Assembly (NCBI GenBank): GCA_964428225.1 | Contig: CAYRXS010000066.1 | Coordinates: 1-27,042, forward strand | Direction of reading: 5' to 3' | DNA from: JBFMCU01 sp964428225 | GTDB taxonomy: Bacteria > Planctomycetota > UBA1135 > GCA-002686595 | Length of the DNA: 27,042 bases | Shown: one piece after another, positions 14,544-23,802 of the stretch | Layout: the number at the start of each line of letters is the position of its first letter | Position numbering within the stretch: position 1 is the first letter of the stretch | Notes under the pieces: generated by a model | Databases searched by the model: none | What the model saw: the letters and a program-made list of their open reading frames with translations, nothing else | Told to the model about the DNA's origin: nothing | Made by a program: the position numbers and the translations under genes

Positions 14544-16373
14544 ATGAGGTTCCAAGGGAAGACGGCGATGCGTGCGGGCCTGCCGCTGGGGATCGGAGCC
14601 CTGATCCTGTTCCTGCCCGCGGCGTGCAACTCGGTCCACGGAAAACACGACTATCGCAAGGACGCCGAATACGAGGCGCTGATCGTCAAGCTCGAGAAGG
14701 GGATGGTCGCCCTCGAGGATCTCGACGAGCACAACGCGCTGCAGATCGTCGACCGCGTCGCGGACGACGTTCGCGCCGAGAGACAGGAGGCGCGCGAGAA
14801 GCGAGGCGGCCGCGAGCGCGACCGGGAGAGCGCCCGGCGTGAGCAGAGGGAATCGCGCGAGGAGCACGGCGAGCGCGAGCGGGAGGGCGAGCACGAGCGA
14901 GCCAATCCGGAGCGTGAGGGGGCGAAGCGCGAGCTCGAGGTCCTCCGCCTCGCCTTCAAGGCCTTCATGGAGGCGGACATGGGCGACGCCGCGGATCGCA
15001 TCGAGCACGCCATCCACGCGCGCGAGCTCGGGCTCGCCGGGCGTCGGGACGAGGAGGCGCAGCACGTGCGCGAGACCGCTCCCCCGCCCCGGGAGCTGGC
15101 GGGGCTCCTGAAGCGCGCCTCCCGCCTGTGGGCGGAGTGGGGCCACGAGGAGCAGGCGACGCTGACCGGCGGCCTCGCCCGGCGCTATGCCCAGCGGTCC
15201 GAGAGAACGCGCGAGGCGGCCGCCAGCCGCGAAGACCAGGCCGCCCACGATGGCGAGCGCGAATTCGCGATGCGCCTGGTCAAGGCGCTGCGCCTCACGG
15301 AGAAGGCCTGCCGCGAGGCCGACCGACCCGACGCGGGCGACCTGGCGAAGCACGCGTACCGCGCGCTCGAGATGCAGCTCGAGGGTCGCCGGGACGAGGA
15401 GGCTCGCCACTACATCGAGAACGCCCCGCCCCTCGCCGAGAAGATCGAGCTGCTCCACCTGGCGTCCGAGCTCTGGGCCGACTGGGGCCACGAGGATCCA
15501 GCCGCCGTCACCGGCGAGATGGCCCGGACGCTGAAGGAGCACTGGAATCAGAGCAACGAGCGAGAGCGCAAGGAGGCCGCGGGAGAGCTCGAATCCCTCG
15601 AGCACCGGATCGAGATCCTCCGCTTCGCTCGCGACGCGTTCCGGAGGGTTCGCGACGAGAAGAACATGAAGGCTTTGAACCGGGCGATCCACTACGGCGA
15701 GCTCCTCCTCACGGAGGCCCCCGCGGAGGCCGTTCTCGAGGCCGTGGAGGGCGTGCCGAGCAAGGGCAACCTGATCGAGCTCCTGCAGCACGCGTCCGCC
15801 CAGTACCGGGAGTGGGGTCACGAGGACCGCGCCCGGGCCTGCCACGCCCTCGCGGAGCGCTACTCCCGCGACATGCGCGAGGAGAGTGGCGAGGGCGAGG
15901 GGCGCGAGGAGCGCGCGGAGACCGAGGGCGACCTCGACGACCTCGAGTACCGGATCGAGATCATCCGCTGGTCCCGCGGCGCGCTGGCCGAGGCCGGAGC
16001 CCGGGAGAAGGCCGCGGTCATGGAGAAGTTCCTCCACGGGGCCGAGCTGCAGCTCGTGGACGCGCCCATGGAGGAGCGATCCCGGATCATCGGGGACCTG
16101 GACCTGGAGCTGATCATCGATCTCTTCCTCCACTCGGCGGAGCTTTACGCCGACTGGGGATGGGAAGGACGCGCCCGGGAATGCCACCGGCTCGCCGAGT
16201 TCTACGTCGACCGCTGGAACCTGGGCGGCGAGGAACGTCGCGAAGGCGGCGAGGAAGCCCACGTGGAAGAGGAGATGCACGAGCGGTACCACGCGCTGCT
16301 CCAGCGGGTCGACGAGATCCAGGCGGAGCTGGACGAGGTCCGGGCGCACCTCCACCAACTGCTGAACCACTGA
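14544..16373 (+). CDS. Lipoprotein with four WGHE-motif helical repeats, unknown function
   Basis: The 609-residue product has a lipoprotein signal with lipobox LPAAC (Cys28). A very charged segment rich in Arg and Glu (about 77-130) is probably a long single helix or coiled coil. Then come four related all-helical repeats of 110-115 residues. Each ends in a signature: WAEWGHEEQA (196), WADWGHEDPA (311), YREWGHEDRA (421) and YADWGWEGRA (535), followed by LARRY-like helices. The C-terminus is a short coiled coil. I do not recognise the family. The ribosome site GGAAGGTGGA supports the start at 14544; the frame is open much further upstream but only as a shadow of the opposite FG-GAP gene. The 289-base gap before it is a divergent promoter region where I see no clear elements. 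A periplasmic scaffold or binding role is guesswork. Confidence 0.78.
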   Translation: MRFQGKTAMRAGLPLGIGALILFLPAACNSVHGKHDYRKDAEYEALIVKLEKGMVALEDLDEHNALQIVDRVADDVRAERQEAREKRGGRERDRESARREQRESREEHGEREREGEHERANPEREGAKRELEVLRLAFKAFMEADMGDAADRIEHAIHARELGLAGRRDEEAQHVRETAPPPRELAGLLKRASRLWAEWGHEEQATLTGGLARRYAQRSERTREAAASREDQAAHDGEREFAMRLVKALRLTEKACREADRPDAGDLAKHAYRALEMQLEGRRDEEARHYIENAPPLAEKIELLHLASELWADWGHEDPAAVTGEMARTLKEHWNQSNERERKEAAGELESLEHRIEILRFARDAFRRVRDEKNMKALNRAIHYGELLLTEAPAEAVLEAVEGVPSKGNLIELLQHASAQYREWGHEDRARACHALAERYSRDMREESGEGEGREERAETEGDLDDLEYRIEIIRWSRGALAEAGAREKAAVMEKFLHGAELQLVDAPMEERSRIIGDLDLELIIDLFLHSAELYADWGWEGRARECHRLAEFYVDRWNLGGEERREGGEEAHVEEEMHERYHALLQRVDEIQAELDEVRAHLHQLLNH

Positions 16374-16395
16374 TCCCGTTCGCCGGCCTCCCGAA

Positions 16396-16424
16396 CCCGC
16401 GCGCGCGAAGGGCCGCGCGCCGGG
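16396..16424. terminator. Bidirectional terminator-like hairpin between convergent genes
   Basis: Arms CCCG-C-GCGCGC and GCGCGC-CGGG form a 10-bp stem with one bulged C and the loop GAAGGGCC. It fills the gap between the convergent lipoprotein and C25-like genes and ends right beside the stop codon of the latter. No T-tract is present on either strand. Confidence 0.5.
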
Positions 16425-19400
16425 TCACGGGTCCGTCCGCGCGACGCGTTCGTAGCGCGGGCGGAGCTCGACCGGGCGGGCCAGGATGCCGGGAACCCGC
16501 ACCGCGACGAGCGAGGGCAGGCGGAGACCCTCGACGGGCTCCCCGTGCTCGAGCTCGACGATGCGCGGCTGCCCGTACTTCACGTCCGGGGTCGTCATCC
16601 GCACGAGGACGTCGCCCTCCGGCGTCTTCCGCCAGTGCAGGTGCGTGACCTCCTCGACTCCGAAGCGATGCCGGCGTACCTGCTCGAGCCGCCCCGCGTC
16701 GGAGACGACGAGATGGACGACCTCCGCGCCCTCGTCCACGCCGCTCGGCACGAGGACCAGGACCTCGTGGCCGTCCTCGGGAGAAGCCAGATCGACGTCG
16801 TAGCTCCCCGACAGGAGGTGGGCGAGCGGGTCGTTCAGGACGAGCTCGATCACGAAGCCGAAGGCCTCCTCCACCTCGGATCGGAAGGAAGCCATCCGCG
16901 CGGGGAGCCCGGTCAGCTCGAACCGCGGCTCCTCGCCCCGCCGCCACGAGATGCGGCACCCGGTGTCCTTGAGGACGCCGGGGCAGGGATTCGCGAGTGA
17001 GAGCTCGAACCGGGACAGCCCCCGGGCCCGCGGATCGTGACGGCGCCCTCGCATCCGCTCGACGACGGGCCGCGCCGCCTCGGAGACGCTTCCGAGCCGC
17101 CCCGGGGCACGGCGCTCGCGCTCGGGGGGCTCGTGGCCCCCCGCCTCCCGCCGGGGGGTGGCGAGGTCGCCGGCCGCCCCGGAGAAGACGAGGTCGAAGA
17201 CCACCCGCGAGAGGGTCTCCCCGCCGCCTTCCTCCAGGCTCGATCGCACGAGAGGAACGTAGGCGAGCAGTCTCGCCCTCCCGCCCGGGTCGCGCTCGAC
17301 GGCGAAGCCCCGGTCGGTCCACGCCGGTCCCTCGCGGAGCTCGAGCACGACGTCCTCCCCCCTCGCGGGCAGCTCGACGTCGACCCACGCCCCGGGGGAC
17401 ACCGCGAGCAGGGAGCGCATCGGCGAGAGGCTGCCCCGGTCGAGGCAGAAGTGGGGCACGATCCCGTAGGTCAGGCCGGGCGCGGTGCGCAGGTGCGCCT
17501 CCCGGGGCACTCCCTGTCCCGAGGCGGGCAGGATGAGCAGGGGATCGACTCGACCCTCACCGTTCCGGCGCACCGTCAGCCGGAGGCGGTCCGGTTGCGA
17601 CGTCTCCTCGAGGCTCACCTCGACCAGCGAGCGCTCCGGTCGCCGTGGCAACCTCGGCACGAGGCCCGGATCGCCGTACAGGTTGAGGATGTAGAACTGC
17701 CCCCACGCGCGCTCGTAGACGCCGGGGTCGAAGGTCCACTCGCCCAGGTCGGGATCGAGGTGGCCCTGGGTGAGCAGGTGGGCGAGCAGGTTCCGCCCGT
17801 CCCGGTACGCCTGGCCGACCGTCGCGCCGTCCGAGACCAGCCGGTTGAACATCTCCTGGACCGCCACCTCCGTGCCCAGGCTCGCGGGGCGCGTGTTGCC
17901 GAGATAGGCGACGGCGCCGAGAGTGAAGAAGCGGCCGGGCATGGTCCGGGCGAGCGGCACGCCGAGGTCGACGCCTGCGGAGGAGCATCCCGTGTCGACG
18001 ACGATCGGAGCCCCGTCCAGGTCGGGCAGATCCGAGGAGACGATGTGGGCGCCGGGCTTGATGCCCCAGGTCGTCTCGTTCGAGTGGTTCATGTGCCCGA
18101 TCCAGCCCGCCCCGCGCATCGAGGCCAGCACGGCGTCGAGGTCCGCCCGGTCCCGGAGGAACGCGTCGCACTCGATGCCCGCCTCCTCCAGGTCGCCGGC
18201 GATGCCGCGGGCGAGGCTCTCGGACTCCGGCCAGACCCAGTGCAACGAGCCGCGCCCCTCGGCGCTCGCGAAGCCGGGCGCGAGCAGGGAGGCCTTCCGG
18301 TCCCACTCGCCCTCGAACCGGTGATACGCGAGCGACGTGGCGAGCACGGCCGAGCCCGTCTCGAGATCGGGCACCAGGATCCTCCCCACCGCCAGCTCCA
18401 GGGTCCGGTCGTCGTCGAGGTCCGCGTAGGGCGCGTCGCTCGCGAGCTCTTGCTTGATGTCGAGGGTGGAGAAGTACGTCTCGGCCTCCCGGATCGCGAA
18501 GGGGATCCGATCGGGCGTCCCCACGATGGCCAGGTGCTCGGCGTGGTCCAGGCGCGCGGCGAAGTCCCGGATCGACCGGCGGATCCCCTCCGGATCCGGC
18601 TCCACGAGCAACGCCTCTCCCTCGCCGGGATGCCCGAACGCCGTCTGGTAGCGAACCGTGAAGGCGCAGGGGCGGTCATCCACCCGAACCGACGAGCCGA
18701 TTCGCAGCTCCTCGGTCTCTGCGTCGAAGCGGCGGTCGCCGTCGAGATCGAGGCGGGGCCGGCCGTAGCGATCGGACTTCGCCCCGGAGATGTGGATGCG
18801 GCCCGTCGTGGCGGCGGCGACGGAGAGCTCCCCGCCTCCCACCCGGAACGCGCCGGTCACCCAGCGCTCCGCCGTCTCGTCGAACCCCGCGGGGCGTTCC
18901 GCGGTCGGGACCAGGGCGCAGCGGTGGATGCGAACCTCCTCCGAGATCGGCAGGACCACGCCCCGGTGCATGGCCGCCAGGGCCGCGGCGAACACGGCGG
19001 TCGCGGCGCCCGGTCCGTCCGCCACGTTGCAGAGCGCGAGATAGGAGCCGCCTCCCGCCCGCTCGGCGACCGCGAGGGGATCGAGGAGCCGCTCTCCCTC
19101 GAAATCCGAGGGCAGATCGACCTCTCCCACCGCGAGGTGATACCGGGGCTCCAGTCTCCGCAGGCGCTCGTCGAGATCCGGGCCCGCGAGGAGCAAGGGC
19201 ACGTCGAGGCGAACCGCGAGCGCCGCGGCGGGAACGGCGTCCGCGAGATTCTTCGCCGCGATGACCACGGTGGACTTCGTCTCCCACAGGTCCATCGCGT
19301 GCTCGACGTCGGGCAGCTCGGGGTGCGTGTTGCCCACGAGCCGGATCCGCTCCGGCCGGTACTTGGTCAGGAACATACGTGCGGTCGGCGAGAGCCGTTC

Positions 19401-20096
19401 GCCGACGACGAGGACGATCGGGAGGCCGCCGTTGGCCCGCGCCACTCCCGGGAGGGCCTCCAGGTAGCGGTACGCTGCGTCCGGACCGGTGGCGTTCACC
19501 ACCGTGAGCACGTTGCCCGCGATCGGGTCCTCGCACGCGAACGGAACCGCGGGCGCCGCGCCCCGGGTCGCCTCGGTCCACTCGATCCCCTCCACGAGCG
19601 ATTCGACGAGGTCCGGAAGGCGAGCGTCATCCGCGAACGCCACCGCGGCGGCGATCCGGTAGACCACTCCGGCTCGAATCACGTACGTCGCCTCGACGAG
19701 GCGACCGTCCTCGCCTTCCCCCCGGCGGAAGCTCAGGGCCAGCGCGGCCGCGCCCTTCACCGTGCGCTCGACTCGCGAGAGCTCCTCGACGGCGCCGTTC
19801 GATCGCCAGTGGCCCAGCTCGAAGTCGCAGAGCTGGGAGAGCGAGCCGATCTCCGGTTGCAGGCTCCACGTCTGCAGCGAGAGCCTCGTGCCTTCGCGCT
19901 CCTCGCTGTCGAAGATCACGTGCCGGCTCGATCCCTGCGAGCCCGTGGTTCGCGTCCACTCGTGCTCGGGAACGCGAAGGACGACGCCGCGCGCCTCGTC
20001 CCGCCAGATCCGCTCGTCCTGGGCCGCGGCGTGGGCTCCGAGGAGGACGACGGCGATCCCGAGTGCTCCGAGGACACGTGCGACTTTCCTGCTCAT
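16425..20096 (-). CDS. Secreted C25 (gingipain-like) cysteine peptidase
   Basis: The 1223-residue product has a signal peptide (ALGIAVVLLGAHAAAQ). Residues 28-175 resemble DUF1795/PsbP-like beta domains. Residues about 196-325 recall cell-wall-binding repeat 2 (STVVIAAKNLADAVPAAALA, then DVPLLLAGP). Residues about 480-840 are the C25 domain: SDAPYADLDDD followed by LELAVGRI (553-573), His668 or His671 in GWIGHMNHSN, and Cys704 in VVDTGCSSAG, matching the His-Cys dyad of gingipains. The last 380 residues are beta-rich with no clear family. The peptidase probably works outside the cytoplasm, cleaving proteins. GGAG seven bases before the ATG at 20096 fixes the start. It diverges from an M61 peptidase gene across a 246-base gap. 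No T9SS sorting domain is obvious, so how it is exported beyond the inner membrane is unclear. Confidence 0.8.
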   Translation of the reverse strand: MSRKVARVLGALGIAVVLLGAHAAAQDERIWRDEARGVVLRVPEHEWTRTTGSQGSSRHVIFDSEEREGTRLSLQTWSLQPEIGSLSQLCDFELGHWRSNGAVEELSRVERTVKGAAALALSFRRGEGEDGRLVEATYVIRAGVVYRIAAAVAFADDARLPDLVESLVEGIEWTEATRGAAPAVPFACEDPIAGNVLTVVNATGPDAAYRYLEALPGVARANGGLPIVLVVGERLSPTARMFLTKYRPERIRLVGNTHPELPDVEHAMDLWETKSTVVIAAKNLADAVPAAALAVRLDVPLLLAGPDLDERLRRLEPRYHLAVGEVDLPSDFEGERLLDPLAVAERAGGGSYLALCNVADGPGAATAVFAAALAAMHRGVVLPISEEVRIHRCALVPTAERPAGFDETAERWVTGAFRVGGGELSVAAATTGRIHISGAKSDRYGRPRLDLDGDRRFDAETEELRIGSSVRVDDRPCAFTVRYQTAFGHPGEGEALLVEPDPEGIRRSIRDFAARLDHAEHLAIVGTPDRIPFAIREAETYFSTLDIKQELASDAPYADLDDDRTLELAVGRILVPDLETGSAVLATSLAYHRFEGEWDRKASLLAPGFASAEGRGSLHWVWPESESLARGIAGDLEEAGIECDAFLRDRADLDAVLASMRGAGWIGHMNHSNETTWGIKPGAHIVSSDLPDLDGAPIVVDTGCSSAGVDLGVPLARTMPGRFFTLGAVAYLGNTRPASLGTEVAVQEMFNRLVSDGATVGQAYRDGRNLLAHLLTQGHLDPDLGEWTFDPGVYERAWGQFYILNLYGDPGLVPRLPRRPERSLVEVSLEETSQPDRLRLTVRRNGEGRVDPLLILPASGQGVPREAHLRTAPGLTYGIVPHFCLDRGSLSPMRSLLAVSPGAWVDVELPARGEDVVLELREGPAWTDRGFAVERDPGGRARLLAYVPLVRSSLEEGGGETLSRVVFDLVFSGAAGDLATPRREAGGHEPPERERRAPGRLGSVSEAARPVVERMRGRRHDPRARGLSRFELSLANPCPGVLKDTGCRISWRRGEEPRFELTGLPARMASFRSEVEEAFGFVIELVLNDPLAHLLSGSYDVDLASPEDGHEVLVLVPSGVDEGAEVVHLVVSDAGRLEQVRRHRFGVEEVTHLHWRKTPEGDVLVRMTTPDVKYGQPRIVELEHGEPVEGLRLPSLVAVRVPGILARPVELRPRYERVARTDP

Positions 20097-20226
20097 GATC
20101 GGCTCCGGCTCGAGGACATCGGCGATCCGCGTCGACGGGGCATCGGTGCATCGTCCGACGGGGCGTGTGATCCTACCGCCGCGATCGCGATCCGGAGCCA
20201 CCGGGCTCGAGGCCATGTGGAGCGAA

Positions 20227-20245
20227 CGCCGGTCAGGTACCGGCG
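20227..20245. promoter_or_regulatory. 7-bp inverted repeat in the divergent C25/M61 gap
   Basis: CGCCGGT and ACCGGCG flank the five bases CAGGT. Eight bases further is the palindrome CCGTACGG (20253-20260). Placed in the middle of the gap between two divergent peptidase genes, these could be an operator, or part of the M61 leader. Nothing identifies a regulator. Confidence 0.3.
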
Positions 20246-20295
20246 CGCCCCTCCGTACGGAAGATTCACACGACGATGCCTCGCGGGCCGCATGA

Positions 20296-20333
20296 CTCGC
20301 GGGGCACGCTACGCGCCACCGCCACCCCGCGAG
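20296..20333 (+). promoter_or_regulatory. Leader hairpin overlapping the M61 ribosome-binding site
   Basis: CTCGCGGGG (20296-20304) pairs perfectly with CCCCGCGAG (20325-20333) around a 20-base loop. The 3' arm ends inside the ribosome site GAGGGA (20331-20336), six bases before the ATG at 20343. Folding would partly hide the site, so translation could be damped or controlled. Confidence 0.42.
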
Positions 20334-20342
20334 GGACACCCC

Positions 20343-22028
20343 ATGTACGCCTTCCTGATCCTGCTCTTCTCGGCGCTCGGACCTCCCGGGGCGACGATCG
20401 ACCTCACGCTCGAGCACGTTCTCGACGAGCCGTCGCCCGCCTGGGAGGTGACGCTCGTCGCGCGCGGCCTTCCTCAAAAGTCGCCGCCGACGCTTCGCCT
20501 GGAGGACTGGGGCGAGTGGACCGAGCGGCCGGGCTACGTCACGCTCCTCGAGTCCGATCCGCCGCTGGCCGGGGAAGGCCCCAACTGGACGATCGCGGAC
20601 GAGAGCGCCTTCGCGGGCGAGCTGACCGTTCGCTATCGCCTGGCCCTCTCCGAGTTCGGATCGGTCGAGCACCAGCGCCACGGTCTGCTCCCGGTCCGCA
20701 GCGAGACGTACACCTTCGGCTACTCGTGGAACGTGCTGCCCAGCCTCGAGGGCTACGACGGCGCGGTGCCCGCCACTCGCCGCCTTTGCCGGGTCGCGCC
20801 GGAAGGCGTGCCGATCGTCACGGGCTGGGCGGGTCGCGCGGAGGGGAGCACCGCGATGGTCGAGCTGGAGCGCGAGCAGGGCAACGCGCTCATCGCCTTC
20901 GGCACCCCTCGCGCATCCGCCCTCGGGGATGGCGTGGAGGTCTACCAGTTCGGGGGCACGCTCGACGCGGCCGAGCCGGTGCACGAGCTCGTGGCCTCGC
21001 TCGTCCCCTCGATGGCCGCCGCCTGCGCGCACCCCGCTCCCGAGCCCCTGATCGTGCTGATCACCGACACGCACGGCGGCGGCACGGGGACCGACCACGG
21101 CCTGCGCGTCGGCTTCACCCGGGATGGGGACGAGGAGCAGACGCGCAATCCCTACTTCCAGAATCTCGTCGCCCACGAGCTGTTCCACCAGTGGCTCGGC
21201 TCGACGCTGTCCATGAAGGACTCTTCCGTCGTCTGGTTCCAGGAAGGCTTCACCGACTACTTCTCCTTGTGGCACCTGGCCTCGACCGGCGCGATCGATC
21301 GCGCGTGGTTCGTCGAGCGGCTCTCCGAGCTGGACCACGAGGCACGCGCGAGCTCGTCGCTCGGCCGGATCGCGTTCGCCGATCCCGACGTGTCCTGGCG
21401 CGATGGAGACGGTCCCAACGAGACGATGGCCTACAAGGGCGGCGCGGTGCTCGCGCTCGCGATCGATGCGGAGCTGCGGGCGGGAGGGCGCGCGGGATTG
21501 CACGAGCTCCTGCGCGACCTGATCGAGCGAGGCCCCGAGTACGACCGCGAGGCGATCCGCGCGTGGCTTCGGGACCACGGTTTGGAGGAGCTCGACGCGC
21601 GCGCGATCGGCGGCACCGACGTGCCGACGGTGCGCGACTCGCTGGAGCGCGCCGGCTTCCGGCTGGAGGAGCGCGAGACCCCGCTCGCCTTCACCGGCCT
21701 GCGCACCGACGGCGAGCCCTTCGGCACGGTGCTGGACGTGGCGAAGGGCTCGCCCGCGGAGACCGCCGGCATCCTGGCCGGCGACGTGATCGGGGGGTTC
21801 TGTCACGTCCGCTCTCCCCGGCCCGCGATCGCCCCCGAGGTGGACGTCGAGCACCGCTTCGGGCTCGTGTGGTTCGACCCGGAGCGAGACGACCACCGCA
21901 TCTGGGTCTCGCGCGAGGGCGAGGAGCTGGAGCTCGAGATCCACCCCGAGTCGATCCCGGGGGGGCTGCTCCGTCGCTGGAAGGTCGAGGAGGAGGCGGG
22001 GGACGCCTTCTTCGCCCCGGTGCGCTGA
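20343..22028 (+). CDS. M61 (glycyl aminopeptidase-like) metallopeptidase with PDZ domain
   Basis: The 561-residue product starts MYAFLILLFSALGPPGA, a short signal peptide. An N-terminal beta domain leads into a gluzincin catalytic domain with HELFHQW (zinc ligands His278 and His282, catalytic Glu279) and the third ligand Glu301 in WFQEGFTDYF. A C-terminal PDZ domain (about 445-530) contains VLDVAKGSPAETAGILAGDVI. This is the M61 arrangement, slightly shorter than the usual 600 residues. It probably trims N-terminal residues (Gly/Ala in known members) from peptides outside the cytoplasm. The start has GAGGGA six bases upstream. The open frame reaches far upstream to 17037 only as a shadow of the C25 gene. 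It diverges from that gene and converges on the next with 24 bases between. Confidence 0.88.
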   Translation: MYAFLILLFSALGPPGATIDLTLEHVLDEPSPAWEVTLVARGLPQKSPPTLRLEDWGEWTERPGYVTLLESDPPLAGEGPNWTIADESAFAGELTVRYRLALSEFGSVEHQRHGLLPVRSETYTFGYSWNVLPSLEGYDGAVPATRRLCRVAPEGVPIVTGWAGRAEGSTAMVELEREQGNALIAFGTPRASALGDGVEVYQFGGTLDAAEPVHELVASLVPSMAAACAHPAPEPLIVLITDTHGGGTGTDHGLRVGFTRDGDEEQTRNPYFQNLVAHELFHQWLGSTLSMKDSSVVWFQEGFTDYFSLWHLASTGAIDRAWFVERLSELDHEARASSSLGRIAFADPDVSWRDGDGPNETMAYKGGAVLALAIDAELRAGGRAGLHELLRDLIERGPEYDREAIRAWLRDHGLEELDARAIGGTDVPTVRDSLERAGFRLEERETPLAFTGLRTDGEPFGTVLDVAKGSPAETAGILAGDVIGGFCHVRSPRPAIAPEVDVEHRFGLVWFDPERDDHRIWVSREGEELELEIHPESIPGGLLRRWKVEEEAGDAFFAPVR

Positions 22029-22052
22029 GCCCCGTCGCCGCGTCGGCCCCGA

Positions 22053-23783
22053 TCAGGGGAGCACGATCCGCAGGTCCACGTCCTCCACCTCGAATCCGGT
22101 CTCGGTGAGCGTGGCCCCGGCGTCGTCGAGCGTGCGGGCGACGTAGGACCCGGGGACGAGGTCGATCGGTCGGGGATCGCCGTCCGTGAGCGAGAGCTCC
22201 TCCACGACGAGCTCGAGCTCGTCGAGCACGCGCACCGTGACGGCTTTGGGGACGTCCGCCTCGAACTGGACGCCGAGGGGCTCGTGCACGACGAGGCGCA
22301 GCGCCCCCGACGGCATGGCGGCGGGATCGACCAGGGTGTTGGCCGACTGCTCGTCCGTCGGATAGGAGTTATGGGTGTACACCGTGGCGCGCACCACCGA
22401 CGGACCGCTCGGCGTGGGCAGGCGGCACGCGCCGTCCCGATCCGTGCGGCGCGAGAGCATCGGGGGATAGAGATCGCGGACGTGCACATCCGTGCGGTAG
22501 GGACCGATCTCGACCCACACGCCGACGGGCTCGCCGTCCTCGCGCACCGCGAGCACCTGGAAGCCCGCGCCGGCGTCCATCGTGATCGTGCCGAGGTCGA
22601 GGAGCCCTCCCGGCTCGAGGGTCGGGCGGTCCTGGTGGATCGCCTCTCCCCAGTTCACCGACAGCTCGTAGAGGCCGGGCACGATCCGCTCGATGACGAC
22701 GCGTCCCTCCGCGTCCGGCGAGACGTCGTGCAGATCTCCGCGCCGGTGGGCCGAGGTGTCCGCGCGCAGAGTGACGAGCGCATCGGGCAGACCTCCGCCG
22801 TCCTCCGCATCGACGACCCGGAGCGTCAGCGTCGCGAAGCGGGTCTCCAGGGTCTCCACGTCGATGCGGAAGCGCACCTCGTTCTCGCCCGGGGACAGCA
22901 GCTCCCATCCCACGAGCACTCCGTGCACTCCGAGCCCGACCCAGAAGGGCGGCTCGCGCTCGAGACGGAGGGATCCCACGCAGCTTCCGGGGAGCTCCCA
23001 CTGCTGATAGCCGGGGGCGGGCCGGAACGTCGCGGGCTCGGGATCGACCGGCTCCTCCCACGCGCCCTCCGCCGGCGGGTCGAGCCTCGTGCGCGCCTCG
23101 AACGCCCCCACGAAGATCCGCTTCGGTTCCAGGCCGAGGTCGTCGGCGAGCGCCGTGAACGGGCGGCCGTCCGTCGTGCGGACGACCACCGCGATCCACC
23201 CTTCCGGCCAGAGCGTGAGGCGGTGCTCGTACACGCGTCCGACGGTCCCGGACCGGCTGCGGCTCGAGGAGAGATTCTCGTCGGAGGTCAGGTCGACGAC
23301 CTGCTCGCGATGCACGTGCCCCTCCGCCTGCACGCTCACCCGGTAGCGATCGGGGACGAGGCCTAACACGAAGACTCCCGCCGCGTCGCGCACCTCGGTC
23401 TCACGGCGCTCTCCGCTCTCCCCCACGAGCACGACGACGGCGTGATCCAGCCGCAACTGGTTGCGGTCGGGGAGGACGAAGCGACCCGTGAGGCCGACGA
23501 GCGTGGAAGCGTCCGACGTCTCGGCGGTCGAGGAGTCGACGTCGGTCTCCCCCACGTCGGTCTCGAGCTCGCTCCGCTCGGAGTCGGCCGCGGAGGCATC
23601 CGGCTCCCGCAACGCGGCCGCGTCCTCCTCCGCGGTGGGCGCCTCCTCCGGTCCGAGCGCGGGGAGCCGGACGTCGTCCCCCGACGGGAGGCCCAGCCAC
23701 GCCACGATCAGGGCGGCGAGGACGACGAGGGCCACGAGGGCCCATCGCGCGCTTCCCCGCCTCGGCGAATCCGTTCGATCCAT
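22053..23783 (-). CDS. Membrane-anchored protein with Ig-like (carboxypeptidase-regulatory-like) domains
   Basis: The 576-residue product has an N-terminal transmembrane helix (residues 13-33, ARWALVALVVLAALIVAWLG) after a basic stretch, then an acidic Ser/Thr/Glu-rich linker (about 38-90) and several beta-sandwich domains. Recognisable pieces are VGLTGRFVLPDRNQLRLDHA with DAAGVFVLGLVPDRYRVSV (about 93-150), LTLRVVDAEDGGGLPDALVTL with PDAEGRVVIERIVPGLYEL (about 320-395) and a last strand pair near 500-576. No enzyme motif is seen. It is a shorter relative in design of the protein at 7404-10385 and shares its upstream motif. A GGGGGGAG tract about ten bases before the ATG serves as ribosome site. 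It is likely a surface or periplasmic scaffold protein. Confidence 0.78.
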   Translation of the reverse strand: MDRTDSPRRGSARWALVALVVLAALIVAWLGLPSGDDVRLPALGPEEAPTAEEDAAALREPDASAADSERSELETDVGETDVDSSTAETSDASTLVGLTGRFVLPDRNQLRLDHAVVVLVGESGERRETEVRDAAGVFVLGLVPDRYRVSVQAEGHVHREQVVDLTSDENLSSSRSRSGTVGRVYEHRLTLWPEGWIAVVVRTTDGRPFTALADDLGLEPKRIFVGAFEARTRLDPPAEGAWEEPVDPEPATFRPAPGYQQWELPGSCVGSLRLEREPPFWVGLGVHGVLVGWELLSPGENEVRFRIDVETLETRFATLTLRVVDAEDGGGLPDALVTLRADTSAHRRGDLHDVSPDAEGRVVIERIVPGLYELSVNWGEAIHQDRPTLEPGGLLDLGTITMDAGAGFQVLAVREDGEPVGVWVEIGPYRTDVHVRDLYPPMLSRRTDRDGACRLPTPSGPSVVRATVYTHNSYPTDEQSANTLVDPAAMPSGALRLVVHEPLGVQFEADVPKAVTVRVLDELELVVEELSLTDGDPRPIDLVPGSYVARTLDDAGATLTETGFEVEDVDLRIVLP

Positions 23784-23802
23784 CGCTCGATTCTCCCCCC
23801 TC

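Noticed and set aside
13644..16370. Long minus-strand open frame opposite the repeat lipoprotein
   Set aside because: The plus strand has a ribosome site, a lipobox and clear protein repeats; the minus frame is a compositional shadow.
22046..22060. Hairpin CCCC-GATCA-GGGG as a terminator between the M61 and anchored-protein genes
   Set aside because: Only four base pairs with no further support; it can arise by chance in this composition.
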